The position numbers were made by a program, and so were the translations under genes. Below are positions 1-8,099 of a stretch of 20,030 nucleotides of DNA, piece after piece (the first letter of the stretch is position 1; every line of letters begins with the position of its first letter). Source of the DNA: Bifidobacterium breve (GTDB lineage: Bacteria > Actinomycetota > Actinomycetes > Nanopelagicales > Nanopelagicaceae); the NCBI GenBank assembly GCA_945869505.1, contig CAMBOZ010000017.1:1-20030 (forward strand), given 5' to 3'. The notes beneath the pieces were generated by a model that was not told the origin of the DNA, made no database searches, and was given only the letters and a program-made list of their open reading frames with translations.

Positions 1-641
1 AATTCCAAAGAGGAATAGATCGCCAAGATCGCAACGCCCGAATTGAATCCCAGCTGACCTTATCCCCGCTAGAAATTAGTGATATCACTTCCGGGAAAGA
101 CTCTGAAATCGCTTCCTACGAATGGCGAACGGTAAAGGCATCAGGCTCTTTTACTTCCGACGAGCAGATTCTTTTGAAGAATAGATACTTCGAAGGTGTG
201 TACGGATATGAAGTTTTGACCAGATTTAAATTATCTGATGGCAGGTTCATTTGGATTGATCGCGGTTGGGTTAAAGCGGGCAAAGATGCACAGACCGCTC
301 CGACTGTAACCGAGGTGCCCGATGAGCCAGTTTCGATTTTAGGAAGAGTTAGATTGGATCGCTCACTGCCGGTCGGTGCATTTTTTGCTCTACCGAATTC
401 AGGCGCTGGCATGATCTCTAAGTTAAATGCGCAAACAGGTTTTGAAAGTGAAGGGTTTTATCTAGATTTAATCAGCGGGTCAGCAGATTCATTAACTCCC
501 GAGGCACCAGCACAAGTTCCAGAACTCAGCGATGGACCCCACTTGGCATATTCATTTCAGTGGGTATTTTTCGCGGGACTATTCGTTTATGGGCGAATAT
601 TAATTAGACGTGGTCAGATCCTGACGAGCAAAGAGTTCTGA
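1..641 (+). CDS. SURF1 family cytochrome c oxidase assembly protein (5' end outside window)
   Basis: SURF1 proteins are membrane proteins that help assemble haem-copper cytochrome c oxidase, in bacteria probably by assisting haem A insertion into subunit I. The frame is open from base 3 to the TGA at 639-641, so the gene continues off the left edge and only about 212 C-terminal residues are seen. Family marks are the EWRTVKASGSF segment, then NRYFEGVYGYEVLTRF, the strand FIWIDRGWVKAG, and the final DGPHLAYSFQW followed by a hydrophobic segment (VFFAGLFVYGRILI) that should be the second transmembrane helix, ending in basic residues. The first helix lies upstream of the window. The last 42 bases overlap the end of the convergent ABC exporter gene. 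ctaA, also needed for haem A oxidases, lies on the far side of the suf operon, which fits this assignment. The family call is secure. The exact role in this organism is inferred. Confidence 0.9.
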   Translation, partial: FQRGIDRQDRNARIESQLTLSPLEISDITSGKDSEIASYEWRTVKASGSFTSDEQILLKNRYFEGVYGYEVLTRFKLSDGRFIWIDRGWVKAGKDAQTAPTVTEVPDEPVSILGRVRLDRSLPVGAFFALPNSGAGMISKLNAQTGFESEGFYLDLISGSADSLTPEAPAQVPELSDGPHLAYSFQWVFFAGLFVYGRILIRRGQILTSKEF

Positions 642-2468
642 ATAGAGCCCTCCCGCTCGGACCAACTCTTCGTGCTTTCCGCGTTCGCGAATCAAACCAT
701 TTTCCAAAACAATAATCTGGTCGGCGCTCATCACTGTGCTCAAGCGATGGGCGATTACGATGCTGGTTCGTCCCTGTAAGGCGCTAGCGAGAGCAGTTTG
801 AACTAACTCTTCATTCTCGGAATCCAAATGCGCGGTTGCCTCATCCAAAATTACGATGCTTGGAGATTTCAATAGCAATCTTGCGATGGCTAGACGTTGC
901 TTTTCTCCACCAGAGAGACGGTGACCGCGTTCTCCGACCATCGTTTCCAAACCATTAGGAAGTGAGGAAATCAGATCCCAGATTTGCGCTGCCTGGCATG
1001 CTGCTTTCATCTCCTCAAGTGATGCATCGGATTTCGCATAACGTAAATTCGCAGTGATCGTGTCGTGAAATAAATGCGAATCCTGCATTACCACTCCTAT
1101 TGAATCGCGCAGAGAGGTAAGCGATAAATCTCTAAGATCATTTCCGTCGATTTTGATAGACCCTGATGTCACATCGTAGAGTCGCGGCAAAAGTGCGCTG
1201 ATTGTTGTTTTACCTGCACCCGATGGACCAACAAGTGCGGTCACAGATCCAGGTTTTGCGGTGAAAGATATCCCCTTTAATATCTCTTCGCTATCTTTGA
1301 TTTCCGGCAATGAGGCAGATTCAAGAGATGCTAGAGAAATCTGTTGTGCATTTGGATAGGTAAAACGAACATCGCTAAATTCAATTTCTGGCGTTCTGCT
1401 TTTTAAAACTTTAGCGTTCGGTTTTTCCTGCACCATAGGCTCTAGATCTAAAACCTCAAATACGCGCTCGAAAGAAACCAATGCACCCATAACATCAACT
1501 CGCACTGTCGCTAACGCGACTAGAGGACCGTATAAACGGGCCAAAAGCGTTGTGATGGCGATCAGACTTCCAACGGTAATAGCACCATCAATAGCCAGAT
1601 GGCCACCAATTCCGTAGGCGATCGCCGTGGCAAGCGCTGCAATACTGATCAGTGCGATGAAAAAGAATGTATTGAGCATCGCCATAGAGATACCAAGATC
1701 AGCAACTTTGCGGGCTTTCTTTTTGAAAACCTTTGACTCCTCATCTAAATCTCCATATAACTTCACCAGAAGAGCGCCAGAAACATTGAACCGCTCGGTC
1801 ATAGTGGAAGACATTTCCCCGTTGATTTCGAATGAATCGCGCGTATATCCCTGTAAGCGGGCACCGATCCATTTAGTTGGAGCTAAGAAAACTGGAAGTA
1901 GCAGAAGTGAAGCAACGGTAATTTGCCAACTTAGCGCCAACATTGTTCCGACAACCAGGATAAGCGTTAGCACATTGCTGATTAACCCTGAAAAAGTAGA
2001 AGTGAAAGCACGCTGTGCGCCAATAACATCAGAGTTGATTCGGGTTATCAAGGCACCAGTCTGAGTGCGCGTGAAAAATGCAATTGACTGCTCTTGCACG
2101 TGGCGGAAAACTTGTGAACGTAAATCGTAAATCAAACCTTCGCCGATTTTGGCAGAGATCCAACGGACAACGATATTTATTACTGCGGTTAATATCGCCA
2201 ACACGGCGACGGCAACCGCCATAGTTGTTACGACAGTTCGGTCTTTTGGAATTACACCTTGATCGATCAGTTCGCGCAGTAATAGCGGGGTGGCAACCGT
2301 CAATATCGCATCGGCGATAAGACAGAAAAGAAAGAGTGCGAAAGTTGATTTATAGGGAATCGCGTAAGTGAATATGCGTTTTAGCGTTCCCGGACGTAGC
2401 TTTGCGTTCTTTACAGATTGATCAGAACTTAGAGTTCTTAGCGCCATCCAGCCAGCGTGCATGGACAC
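600..2468 (-). CDS. ABC exporter, fused transmembrane and ATPase domains (MsbA/LmrA-like)
   Basis: This is a half-transporter of the ABCB/MsbA type, expected to work as a dimer in the cytoplasmic membrane and export a lipid, peptide or drug; the substrate cannot be read from sequence. The 622 residues hold a six-helix membrane domain (about 40-330) and a nucleotide-binding domain (about 360-615). The latter has Walker A GPSGAGKTT (414-422), Q-loop VMQDSHLFHDT, signature LSGGEKQR (518-525), Walker B with the catalytic Glu in VILDEATAHLD (539-549) and switch His in AHRLST (H574), so it looks fully active. The start taken is GTG at 2468, six bases after GGGG; ATG at 2462 is an equal alternative. 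It follows sufT after only 33 bases and may share the suf transcript, though a link to Fe-S assembly is unproven. Its 3' end overlaps SURF1 tail to tail. Confidence 0.9.
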   Translation of the reverse strand: MSMHAGWMALRTLSSDQSVKNAKLRPGTLKRIFTYAIPYKSTFALFLFCLIADAILTVATPLLLRELIDQGVIPKDRTVVTTMAVAVAVLAILTAVINIVVRWISAKIGEGLIYDLRSQVFRHVQEQSIAFFTRTQTGALITRINSDVIGAQRAFTSTFSGLISNVLTLILVVGTMLALSWQITVASLLLLPVFLAPTKWIGARLQGYTRDSFEINGEMSSTMTERFNVSGALLVKLYGDLDEESKVFKKKARKVADLGISMAMLNTFFFIALISIAALATAIAYGIGGHLAIDGAITVGSLIAITTLLARLYGPLVALATVRVDVMGALVSFERVFEVLDLEPMVQEKPNAKVLKSRTPEIEFSDVRFTYPNAQQISLASLESASLPEIKDSEEILKGISFTAKPGSVTALVGPSGAGKTTISALLPRLYDVTSGSIKIDGNDLRDLSLTSLRDSIGVVMQDSHLFHDTITANLRYAKSDASLEEMKAACQAAQIWDLISSLPNGLETMVGERGHRLSGGEKQRLAIARLLLKSPSIVILDEATAHLDSENEELVQTALASALQGRTSIVIAHRLSTVMSADQIIVLENGLIRERGKHEELVRAGGLYSELFARQDLTTSN

Positions 2469-2501
2469 TTGAAACCCCGATTCGTAGAGATAAAGAAAAC
2501 C

Positions 2502-2813
2502 TTAAACAGTAAATCCTAATGCGCGTAACTGCTCGCGCCCATCATCGGTGATCTTATCGGGACCCCAGGGCGGCATCCACACCCAATTGATTTTTACATC
2601 AGAAGTAAGTGGAGCTAGCGCTTGACGAGTTTGATCCTCAATCACATCCTGCAATGGGCAAGCCGCTGAAGTTAAAGTCATATTTAAAACGGCGATATTG
2701 TTATCGTCGACCATTACGTCGTAGATTAAACCGAGGTCAACAACATTGATTCCGAGTTCAGGATCAACAACATCCTTCATCGCCTCTGTTACATCATCAA
2801 CTGCAGCAACCAT
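2502..2813 (-). CDS. sufT: SufT-like MIP18/DUF59 iron-sulfur maturation protein
   Basis: Small proteins of the MIP18 (DUF59) family act in maturation of Fe-S proteins, probably helping to pass clusters to target enzymes. The 103-residue product is almost only this domain: MKDVVDPELGINVVDLGLIYDV (about 12-33, with the DPELG motif), the conserved Cys in SAACPLQ (C52), and the C-terminal WMPPWGPDKIT block (about 79-89) ending in LRALGF. The ATG at 2811-2813 has GAGAGGG six bases upstream, a good ribosome binding site. It lies 24 bases after sufU as the last suf gene before the ABC exporter, the usual actinobacterial place. The symbol rests on family and context; these proteins are often annotated only as metal-sulfur cluster biosynthetic enzyme. 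Confidence 0.9.
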   Translation of the reverse strand: MVAAVDDVTEAMKDVVDPELGINVVDLGLIYDVMVDDNNIAVLNMTLTSAACPLQDVIEDQTRQALAPLTSDVKINWVWMPPWGPDKITDDGREQLRALGFTV

Positions 2814-2837
2814 TATTGGCCCTCTCTCTTCTGCTTA

Positions 2838-3287
2838 TTAGTCTAGTTTAGATTTAGATTGAGCCTGAACACTGGCATCTTTAAAGGCCATCCAACCCAA
2901 GAGCGCACACTTTATTCGAGCCGGGTATTTCGAGACACCGGCGAGGGCGATTGCATCTTCCAACACCGCTTCATCACCTGAAACGGTCCCCTTGCTCTGC
3001 ATAAGTGCAACGAAGTGATCAAAGATGGAATACGCCTCGTCGATCTTCTTGCCGATTAATAAATCTGTGAGGATCGAAACACTTGCTTGTGAAATTGAGC
3101 AACCGATCCCATCCCAGGAGATATTGCTGATCGTTCCATCCGTGATCGTTAAATTCAGATCTATTTCATCGCCACAAGAAGGATTAACGTGATGAACCTG
3201 TGCATCATAATTCGCTGAGAGCTTCTTATTTTGAGGGCGCTTGTAGTGATCTAAAATCACTTCTTGATAAAGGTTATCTAATTGCAT
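2838..3287 (-). CDS. sufU: SufU sulfur acceptor / Fe-S assembly protein
   Basis: SufU takes persulfide sulfur from the SufS desulfurase and hands it to the SufBCD scaffold; in Gram-positive bacteria it does the job SufE does elsewhere. The 149-residue sequence shows the three conserved cysteines: C38 in NPSCGDE with Asp40, C63 in GIGCSISQAS, and C127 in ARIKCALLGW. In characterised SufU these bind a zinc that is exchanged with the desulfurase active site. The N-terminus LYQEVILDHYKRPQNK is typical of IscU/SufU. The insert between the second and third Cys (about residues 80-120) separates SufU from IscU. Its ATG overlaps the sufS stop by one base (TAATG), suggesting translational coupling to its enzyme partner. 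Confidence 0.95.
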   Translation of the reverse strand: MQLDNLYQEVILDHYKRPQNKKLSANYDAQVHHVNPSCGDEIDLNLTITDGTISNISWDGIGCSISQASVSILTDLLIGKKIDEAYSIFDHFVALMQSKGTVSGDEAVLEDAIALAGVSKYPARIKCALLGWMAFKDASVQAQSKSKLD

Positions 3288-4531
3288 TAGCCGAAGTATT
3301 TCTGCGCATCGCGAACACCGTCAACAAGGACGTCTATATCCGCCAAAGTGTTGTAGAGATAGAAAGAGGCACGGGTCGTTGCGGGAACGCCCATCTTGCG
3401 AGTCAGTGGCCAAGCGCAGTGATGCCCTGTGCGAACTGCTATTCCTGAGTTATCTAAGAACTGGCCAAGGTCATGTGGGTGAATATCCCCTAAAGTGAAT
3501 GAAACCGCTCCCCCGCGCAGATTCATATCTACCGGACCAACAATTTTAAGATCTTGGATTTCCTGCAATTTAGATATCGCATATTCGGTGATTGCAATCT
3601 CATGGTTATGAATATTCTGCATTCCGATTGCCGTTAAATAATTTAAAGCGCTTCCCAATCCAACGATCTGCGCCATATTTGGTACACCTGGTTCAAATTT
3701 GCGCGGCGCTGGTGCCCAGGTGGCATCAGTCATTGTGACGCTTTCGATCATAGAACCACCGAAGAGAAATGGTGGGAGTTCATCAAGCAGGTTTGCACGA
3801 CCCCAAAGAACGCCGACGCCAGTTGGGCCAACCGCTTTATGTCCGGAAAAAACTAGGAAATCAATATCAAGTGCACCAACATTGACTGGCATATGGGGCA
3901 CTGATTGACACGCATCAAGTATGAAAATCGCACCGACTTGGTGAGTGCGTTTAACCAAGTCAGTCAGAGGATTGATTGTGCCAAGTACGTTGGATTGATG
4001 AGTTAAAGCCACAATCTTCGTACGATTTGTAATCACTGCATCTATATTTGAAAGATCTAAGCGTCCGTCAGGGGTTACTTCAAACCATTTAAGAACTGCG
4101 CCAGTTCGCTTTGCAAGTTGTTGCCAAGGAATCAAATTAGCGTGATGTTCCATCTCGGATACGACAATCTCGTCGCCGGCTTGGAGATGAAATCTATTTC
4201 CGACTGGGGAATTGCCGATTGAATACGCTAGAAGATTAAGTGCTTCAGTTGAATGCTTGGTGAAAACAATTTCATCAACGGCACCGCCCAGAAAATTAGC
4301 AACCACTTCTCTTGCTGATTCAATTGCTTCCGTTGCTTCCTCAGCCAACTGATGTGCGCCACGATGCGCGGCAGCGTTATGGTTGCGATAGAAATTAGAT
4401 TCAGCCTCAATAACCACCGCAGGCTTTTGACTTGTAGCGCCGCTATCGAGATAAACCAACCGTTTTCCGTCGCGAATGCTCCGATCAAAGATCGGAAAAT
4501 CCTTCCGAATTACTAGTGGGTCAAAGGTCAT
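3287..4531 (-). CDS. sufS: SufS group II cysteine desulfurase
   Basis: SufS is a PLP enzyme that converts L-cysteine to L-alanine and leaves a persulfide on its own active-site Cys, the sulfur source for the SUF pathway. The 414 residues match group II desulfurases from end to end: LVYLDSGATSQKP near the N-terminus, EMEHHANLIPW (126-136), ILDACQSVPH (204-213), the PLP lysine in FSGHKAVGPTGVG (K232), FLFGGSMI, and the active-site loop RTGHHCAWP with C372. Arg387 in TTRASFYLYNT should bind the substrate carboxylate. Sequence and length are typical and no key residue is missing. It starts at ATG 4531, six bases after the sufC stop, and its stop overlaps the sufU start. Confidence 0.96.
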   Translation of the reverse strand: MTFDPLVIRKDFPIFDRSIRDGKRLVYLDSGATSQKPAVVIEAESNFYRNHNAAAHRGAHQLAEEATEAIESAREVVANFLGGAVDEIVFTKHSTEALNLLAYSIGNSPVGNRFHLQAGDEIVVSEMEHHANLIPWQQLAKRTGAVLKWFEVTPDGRLDLSNIDAVITNRTKIVALTHQSNVLGTINPLTDLVKRTHQVGAIFILDACQSVPHMPVNVGALDIDFLVFSGHKAVGPTGVGVLWGRANLLDELPPFLFGGSMIESVTMTDATWAPAPRKFEPGVPNMAQIVGLGSALNYLTAIGMQNIHNHEIAITEYAISKLQEIQDLKIVGPVDMNLRGGAVSFTLGDIHPHDLGQFLDNSGIAVRTGHHCAWPLTRKMGVPATTRASFYLYNTLADIDVLVDGVRDAQKYFG

Positions 4532-4537
4532 AACAAA

Positions 4538-5290
4538 TTACGCGGTGACGTACTCCGCATAACCGTTAGCTTCCAACTTATCGGCCAGCTCTGGTCCGCC
4601 TTCTTCAACGATCTTGCCATTAGCGAAGACGTGTACGAAATCCGGTTTGATGTAGCGCAAAATTCGGGTGTAGTGGGTAATTAGAACCACCCCAATATTA
4701 TTGCTTTCTTTTGCGCGATTAACGCCTTCTGAAACGATGCGTAGCGCATCTACGTCAAGACCCGAATCTGTTTCATCAAGAATTGCAATTTTTGGTTTCA
4801 ATAGTTCGAGTTGCATGATTTCGTGACGCTTCTTTTCGCCACCCGAGAAACCTTCGTTTACGTTGCGCTGTGCAAATGAAGGATCCATGCTGAGCGCTTG
4901 CATAGCGTCCTTAACTTCGCCAACCCAGGTGCGTAGCTTTGGAGCTTCACCGCGAAGTGCGGTTGCTGCTGTGCGAAGGAAGTTAGAAACTGATACCCCA
5001 GGAACTTCAACTGGGTATTGCATCGCCAAGAAGAGGCCAGCCTTGGCACGTTCGTCGACGGTCATCTCAAGAACATCTGCGCCATCCAGGGTCACGGTGC
5101 CACCAGTGATGTTGTACTTGGGATGTCCTGCAATTGAGTAAGCAAGAGTTGATTTACCTGAACCGTTAGGGCCCATGATGGCGTGTGTTTCGCCTGACTT
5201 AATTGTGAGGTCTACACCTTTAAGAATTTCTACTGCACCATTTTCGGTATCTACAGAAACCTTTAAGCCGCGAATTTCTAATGTACTCAT
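4538..5290 (-). CDS. sufC: SufC ATPase of the SufBCD scaffold
   Basis: SufC is a soluble ABC-type ATPase that powers rearrangement of the SufB-SufD pair during Fe-S cluster assembly; it is not a transporter. The 250 residues show Walker A GPNGSGKST (40-48), Q-loop in LAMQYPVEVPG, the SufC-type signature FSGGEKKRHEIMQ (148-160), Walker B IAILDETDSGLD (168-179) and the switch His in LITHYTRIL. The sequence ILDETDSGLDVD and the lack of any membrane domain separate it from transporter ATPases. It lies 12 bases after the Rieske gene and six before sufS. Confidence 0.96.
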   Translation of the reverse strand: MSTLEIRGLKVSVDTENGAVEILKGVDLTIKSGETHAIMGPNGSGKSTLAYSIAGHPKYNITGGTVTLDGADVLEMTVDERAKAGLFLAMQYPVEVPGVSVSNFLRTAATALRGEAPKLRTWVGEVKDAMQALSMDPSFAQRNVNEGFSGGEKKRHEIMQLELLKPKIAILDETDSGLDVDALRIVSEGVNRAKESNNIGVVLITHYTRILRYIKPDFVHVFANGKIVEEGGPELADKLEANGYAEYVTA

Positions 5291-5302
5291 CGAATTACCT
5301 AA

Positions 5303-5599
5303 CTACGCTTCTACCGTGACGGAGTCTCCGTCAACGATTACTGAATAAACTTTTATTGGTGCAACCGCAGGAGGCGTAAGTGCTTCCCCGGTTCGTAAAT
5401 CAAATTCAGCGCCATGCAACCAGCACTCAATTTTGAAATCTGTGATGTCACCTTCTGAGAGCGATGCATCAGAGTGCGAGCAGATGTCATCGACTGCGAA
5501 AACTTGATCGCCGACCCTTGCCACACAAATTGAGCGTCCATCCTTCTCGATTTTTACTGGCTTGCCCGCTGTTAGCGAAGCGAAAGATAGGTCGCTCAT
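5303..5599 (-). CDS. Rieske [2Fe-2S] ferredoxin-like protein in the suf operon
   Basis: This is a small soluble Rieske-type iron-sulfur protein of 98 residues without a membrane anchor, of the kind that serves as a ferredoxin for non-haem iron dioxygenases or as the small subunit NirD of nitrite reductase. The Rieske ligands are complete: C40 and H42 in CSHSDASLSEG, then C59 and H62 in CWLHGAEFDLRTG (spacing C-X-H-X16-C-X2-H). The start taken is ATG at 5597-5599, which overlaps the sufD TGA by one base; a TTG one codon earlier is possible but unlikely. No partner oxygenase or reductase is nearby. Its place between sufD and sufC, seen in other actinobacterial suf operons, suggests electron supply to Fe-S assembly. 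That role is inference. Confidence 0.9.
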   Translation of the reverse strand: MSDLSFASLTAGKPVKIEKDGRSICVARVGDQVFAVDDICSHSDASLSEGDITDFKIECWLHGAEFDLRTGEALTPPAVAPIKVYSVIVDGDSVTVEA

Positions 5600-6690
5600 C
5601 AAGCACCCGCCTTAGCAAGTTCTGAGTCAATACGATCCATAAGGCGCGTTTGAATCTCTTCATTGCCAATTTCGGAAACGATCTCGTTAAAGAATCCGCG
5701 CACAACCAAACGTCGGGCATCAGCCAAAGTGATTCCACGAGACATTAAATAGAAGAGCTGCTCATCATCGAAGCGCCCCGTAGTGCTTGCGTGGCCCGCT
5801 CCGACAATCTCACCTGTTTCAATTTCCAGGTTAGGAACAGAATCTGCGCGCGCGCCATCAGAGAGCAAAAGGTTGCGATTTAATTCATAGGTATCGGTTC
5901 CTTCTGCGGCGGCGCGAATAAATACATCGCCGATCCAGACGGTGTGTGCTTGATCCCCAGCTAGCGCACCTTTGTAGTTAACTCGAGATTTCGCATTAGG
6001 AACTTTGTGGTCCACAAACATGCGATGTTCGAAGAACTGACCGGAAGTCGCAAAGTAAACACCAAGTAATTCACAGGAAGCGCCAGGTGCGGAAAATTCA
6101 ACTGTTGGCAAGAGTCTTACTAGCGAACCACCGATTGTGACGATGATGGATTTGAATGAGGCATCACGATCAACAACGGCGTGTTGGCGACCAGCGTGAA
6201 TGCTCTTGCTGCCCCACTCCTGCAGAGAAACCAAAGTCAGGCTGGCACCCGGTGCTACTGAAATTTCCAAGTCCTCTGCTAAATGCGTATCGCCAGAGTT
6301 CTCAATAATTACCGTAGCGCGAGCATGGTTTTCAACACGAATTAAGACGCGCGAAAATTCTGCCGTGTCTAGAGCGCCAGCAGAGCGCTTTAGAAATATT
6401 GGTTCTGCAACTTCTGTATTAGCAGCGATAGTTAAAACCGAAACCTGACTTGCGAAATCACGGATTCGGGCAACGATTACATCATCGCTCTCAGAAATTG
6501 GTGTGGCATCAGATGCTGAAACCAGAGCAAATGACACTCCCGCAACAGATGCCGAACCGAGTGAAAGCGAGTGACGATCTGCAATTACTGCAGTGCCATC
6601 GTGAAGACCGCCTAAACGCTTTAACGGTGTAAAGCGCCAGGCCTCTTCACGCCCGGTTGGCGTTAGGTAATTGGTAGTAAGGGTTGTCAT
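5599..6690 (-). CDS. sufD: SufD scaffold subunit
   Basis: SufD pairs with SufB and SufC as the cytoplasmic scaffold on which Fe-S clusters form. The 363 residues carry the SufBD beta-helix fold, recognisable in the core (TVEFSAPGASCELLGVYFA, about 196-214; HKVPNAKSRVNYKGAL, about 228-243) and the C-terminal block [24 protein letters not shown] (about 297-320). H300 in GAGH should correspond to the conserved SufD histidine implicated in cluster assembly. The N-terminus (TNYLTPTGREEAWRFTPLKRL) is the usual start of actinobacterial SufD. The ATG overlaps the sufB stop by one base (TAATG), and its TGA overlaps the Rieske ATG. Confidence 0.94.
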   Translation of the reverse strand: MTTLTTNYLTPTGREEAWRFTPLKRLGGLHDGTAVIADRHSLSLGSASVAGVSFALVSASDATPISESDDVIVARIRDFASQVSVLTIAANTEVAEPIFLKRSAGALDTAEFSRVLIRVENHARATVIIENSGDTHLAEDLEISVAPGASLTLVSLQEWGSKSIHAGRQHAVVDRDASFKSIIVTIGGSLVRLLPTVEFSAPGASCELLGVYFATSGQFFEHRMFVDHKVPNAKSRVNYKGALAGDQAHTVWIGDVFIRAAAEGTDTYELNRNLLLSDGARADSVPNLEIETGEIVGAGHASTTGRFDDEQLFYLMSRGITLADARRLVVRGFFNEIVSEIGNEEIQTRLMDRIDSELAKAGA

Positions 6691-8099
6691 TAACCAACAG
6701 CGCCTTCCATTTGCAATTCGATTAAGCGGTTTAATTCAAGGGCGTACTCCATAGGAAGTTCGCGAGCGATAGGTTCGATAAAGCCGCGGACGATCATCGC
6801 CATCGCTTCATCTTCAGTTAATCCACGAGACATTAAGTAGAAGAGTTGATCATCACTGATCTTTGAAACAGTCGCTTCGTGACCCATCGAGACATCGTCT
6901 TCGCGAATATCTACATAAGGGTATGTATCAGATCGCGAAATCGTATCCACCAAGAGCGCGTCGCACTTAACCGTGCTCTTTGAGTGGTGTGCACCTTCTT
7001 GAACTTGTACAAGTCCGCGATACGACGTGCGTCCTCCACCACGTGCCACTGACTTAGAGATAACTGATGAAGATGTGTAAGGAGCGGCGTGAACCATCTT
7101 GGCTCCAGAGTCTTGGTGCTGTCCAGGACCGGCGAAAGCAAGAGATAACGTTTCACCTTTTGCATGTGGTCCCATCAACATAACAGCTGGGTATTTCATT
7201 GTTACCTTTGAGCCGATATTGCCATCGACCCATTCCATCGTTGCACCTTCAGCGCAGGTTGCCCGCTTGGTAACCAAGTTGTAAACGTTGTTAGACCAGT
7301 TTTGAATAGTGGTGTAACGAACGCGTGCACCTTTTTTAACAATGATTTCAACGACTGCAGAGTGAAGTGAATCTGATTTATAGATGGGTGCTGTACAGCC
7401 TTCAACGTAGTGAATGTAAGAGTCCTCATCCGCAATGATCAGCGTGCGTTCAAACTGACCCATATTTTCGGTGTTGATGCGGAAATATGCTTGCAATGGA
7501 ATATCTACATGAACGCCTTTAGGTACATAAATAAATGATCCACCTGACCAGGCAGCTGTATTTAGCGCAGCAAATTTATTGTCGCCGACTGGGATAACAG
7601 AACCAAAATACTCTTTGAAGAGCTCTGGGTGCTGCTTTAGCCCGCTATCAGTATCAAGGAAAATAACCCCTTGTTTTTCGAGGTCCTCACGGATTGAGTG
7701 ATAAACAACTTCTGACTCGTACTGTGCTGCAACGCCAGAAACGAGTCGTTGTTTTTCGGCTTCCGGAATACCTAAACGATCGTAGGTATTTTTAATTTCA
7801 TCTGGAAGGTCATCCCAAGTCGCTGCCTGCTTTTCAGTTGAGCGAACGAAATATTTGATTGTGTCGAAGAAGATTCCGGTGAGATCTGATCCCCATGATG
7901 GCATTGGCTTCTTTTCAAATAACGCTAAACCCTTTAGGCGCATATCTAGCATCCATTGTGGTTCGCTCTTCTTTGAAGAGATGTCGCGAACAACTTCGTC
8001 GTTAATTCCGCGGCGTGAATTAGCGCCGGCGTCATTTCCGTCAGACCAGCCGTATTCGTAATTTCCAAGTCCGTCTAGTTCTGGGTGTGCAGTTGTCAT
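6690..8099 (-). CDS. sufB: SufB scaffold subunit
   Basis: SufB is the main scaffold subunit of SufBC2D and receives sulfur from SufU. The 469-residue product is a standard length and uninterrupted. Clear blocks are [13 protein letters not shown] (46-58), [19 protein letters not shown] (191-209), [10 protein letters not shown] (C235), STVKCDALL (C379) and [21 protein letters not shown] (406-426). The Cys in VKCDALL should be the counterpart of the essential SufB cysteine of E. coli (C405). There is no intein, although mycobacterial SufB often carries one. The ATG overlaps the sufR stop by four bases (ATGA), so translation of regulator and scaffold is probably coupled. The last 50 or so residues resemble the end of SufD, reflecting their shared ancestry. 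Confidence 0.97.
   Translation of the reverse strand: MTTAHPELDGLGNYEYGWSDGNDAGANSRRGINDEVVRDISSKKSEPQWMLDMRLKGLALFEKKPMPSWGSDLTGIFFDTIKYFVRSTEKQAATWDDLPDEIKNTYDRLGIPEAEKQRLVSGVAAQYESEVVYHSIREDLEKQGVIFLDTDSGLKQHPELFKEYFGSVIPVGDNKFAALNTAAWSGGSFIYVPKGVHVDIPLQAYFRINTENMGQFERTLIIADEDSYIHYVEGCTAPIYKSDSLHSAVVEIIVKKGARVRYTTIQNWSNNVYNLVTKRATCAEGATMEWVDGNIGSKVTMKYPAVMLMGPHAKGETLSLAFAGPGQHQDSGAKMVHAAPYTSSSVISKSVARGGGRTSYRGLVQVQEGAHHSKSTVKCDALLVDTISRSDTYPYVDIREDDVSMGHEATVSKISDDQLFYLMSRGLTEDEAMAMIVRGFIEPIARELPMEYALELNRLIELQMEGAVG

Noticed and set aside
1310..1360. Apparent insertion between the membrane and ATPase domains of the ABC exporter (residues about 372-395)
   Set aside because: Related actinobacterial exporters carry a similar SLASLE-containing segment, so it is a family feature.
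5735..6858. Near-identical short DNA segments at about 5735-5770 and 6823-6858
   Set aside because: They encode the shared [15 protein letters not shown] motif of the paralogues SufD and SufB, so the repeat reflects protein homology, not a mobile or regulatory repeat.
6690..8099. Possible intein in SufB, as in mycobacteria
   Set aside because: The protein is a normal 469 residues with continuous SufB sequence and no intein motifs.
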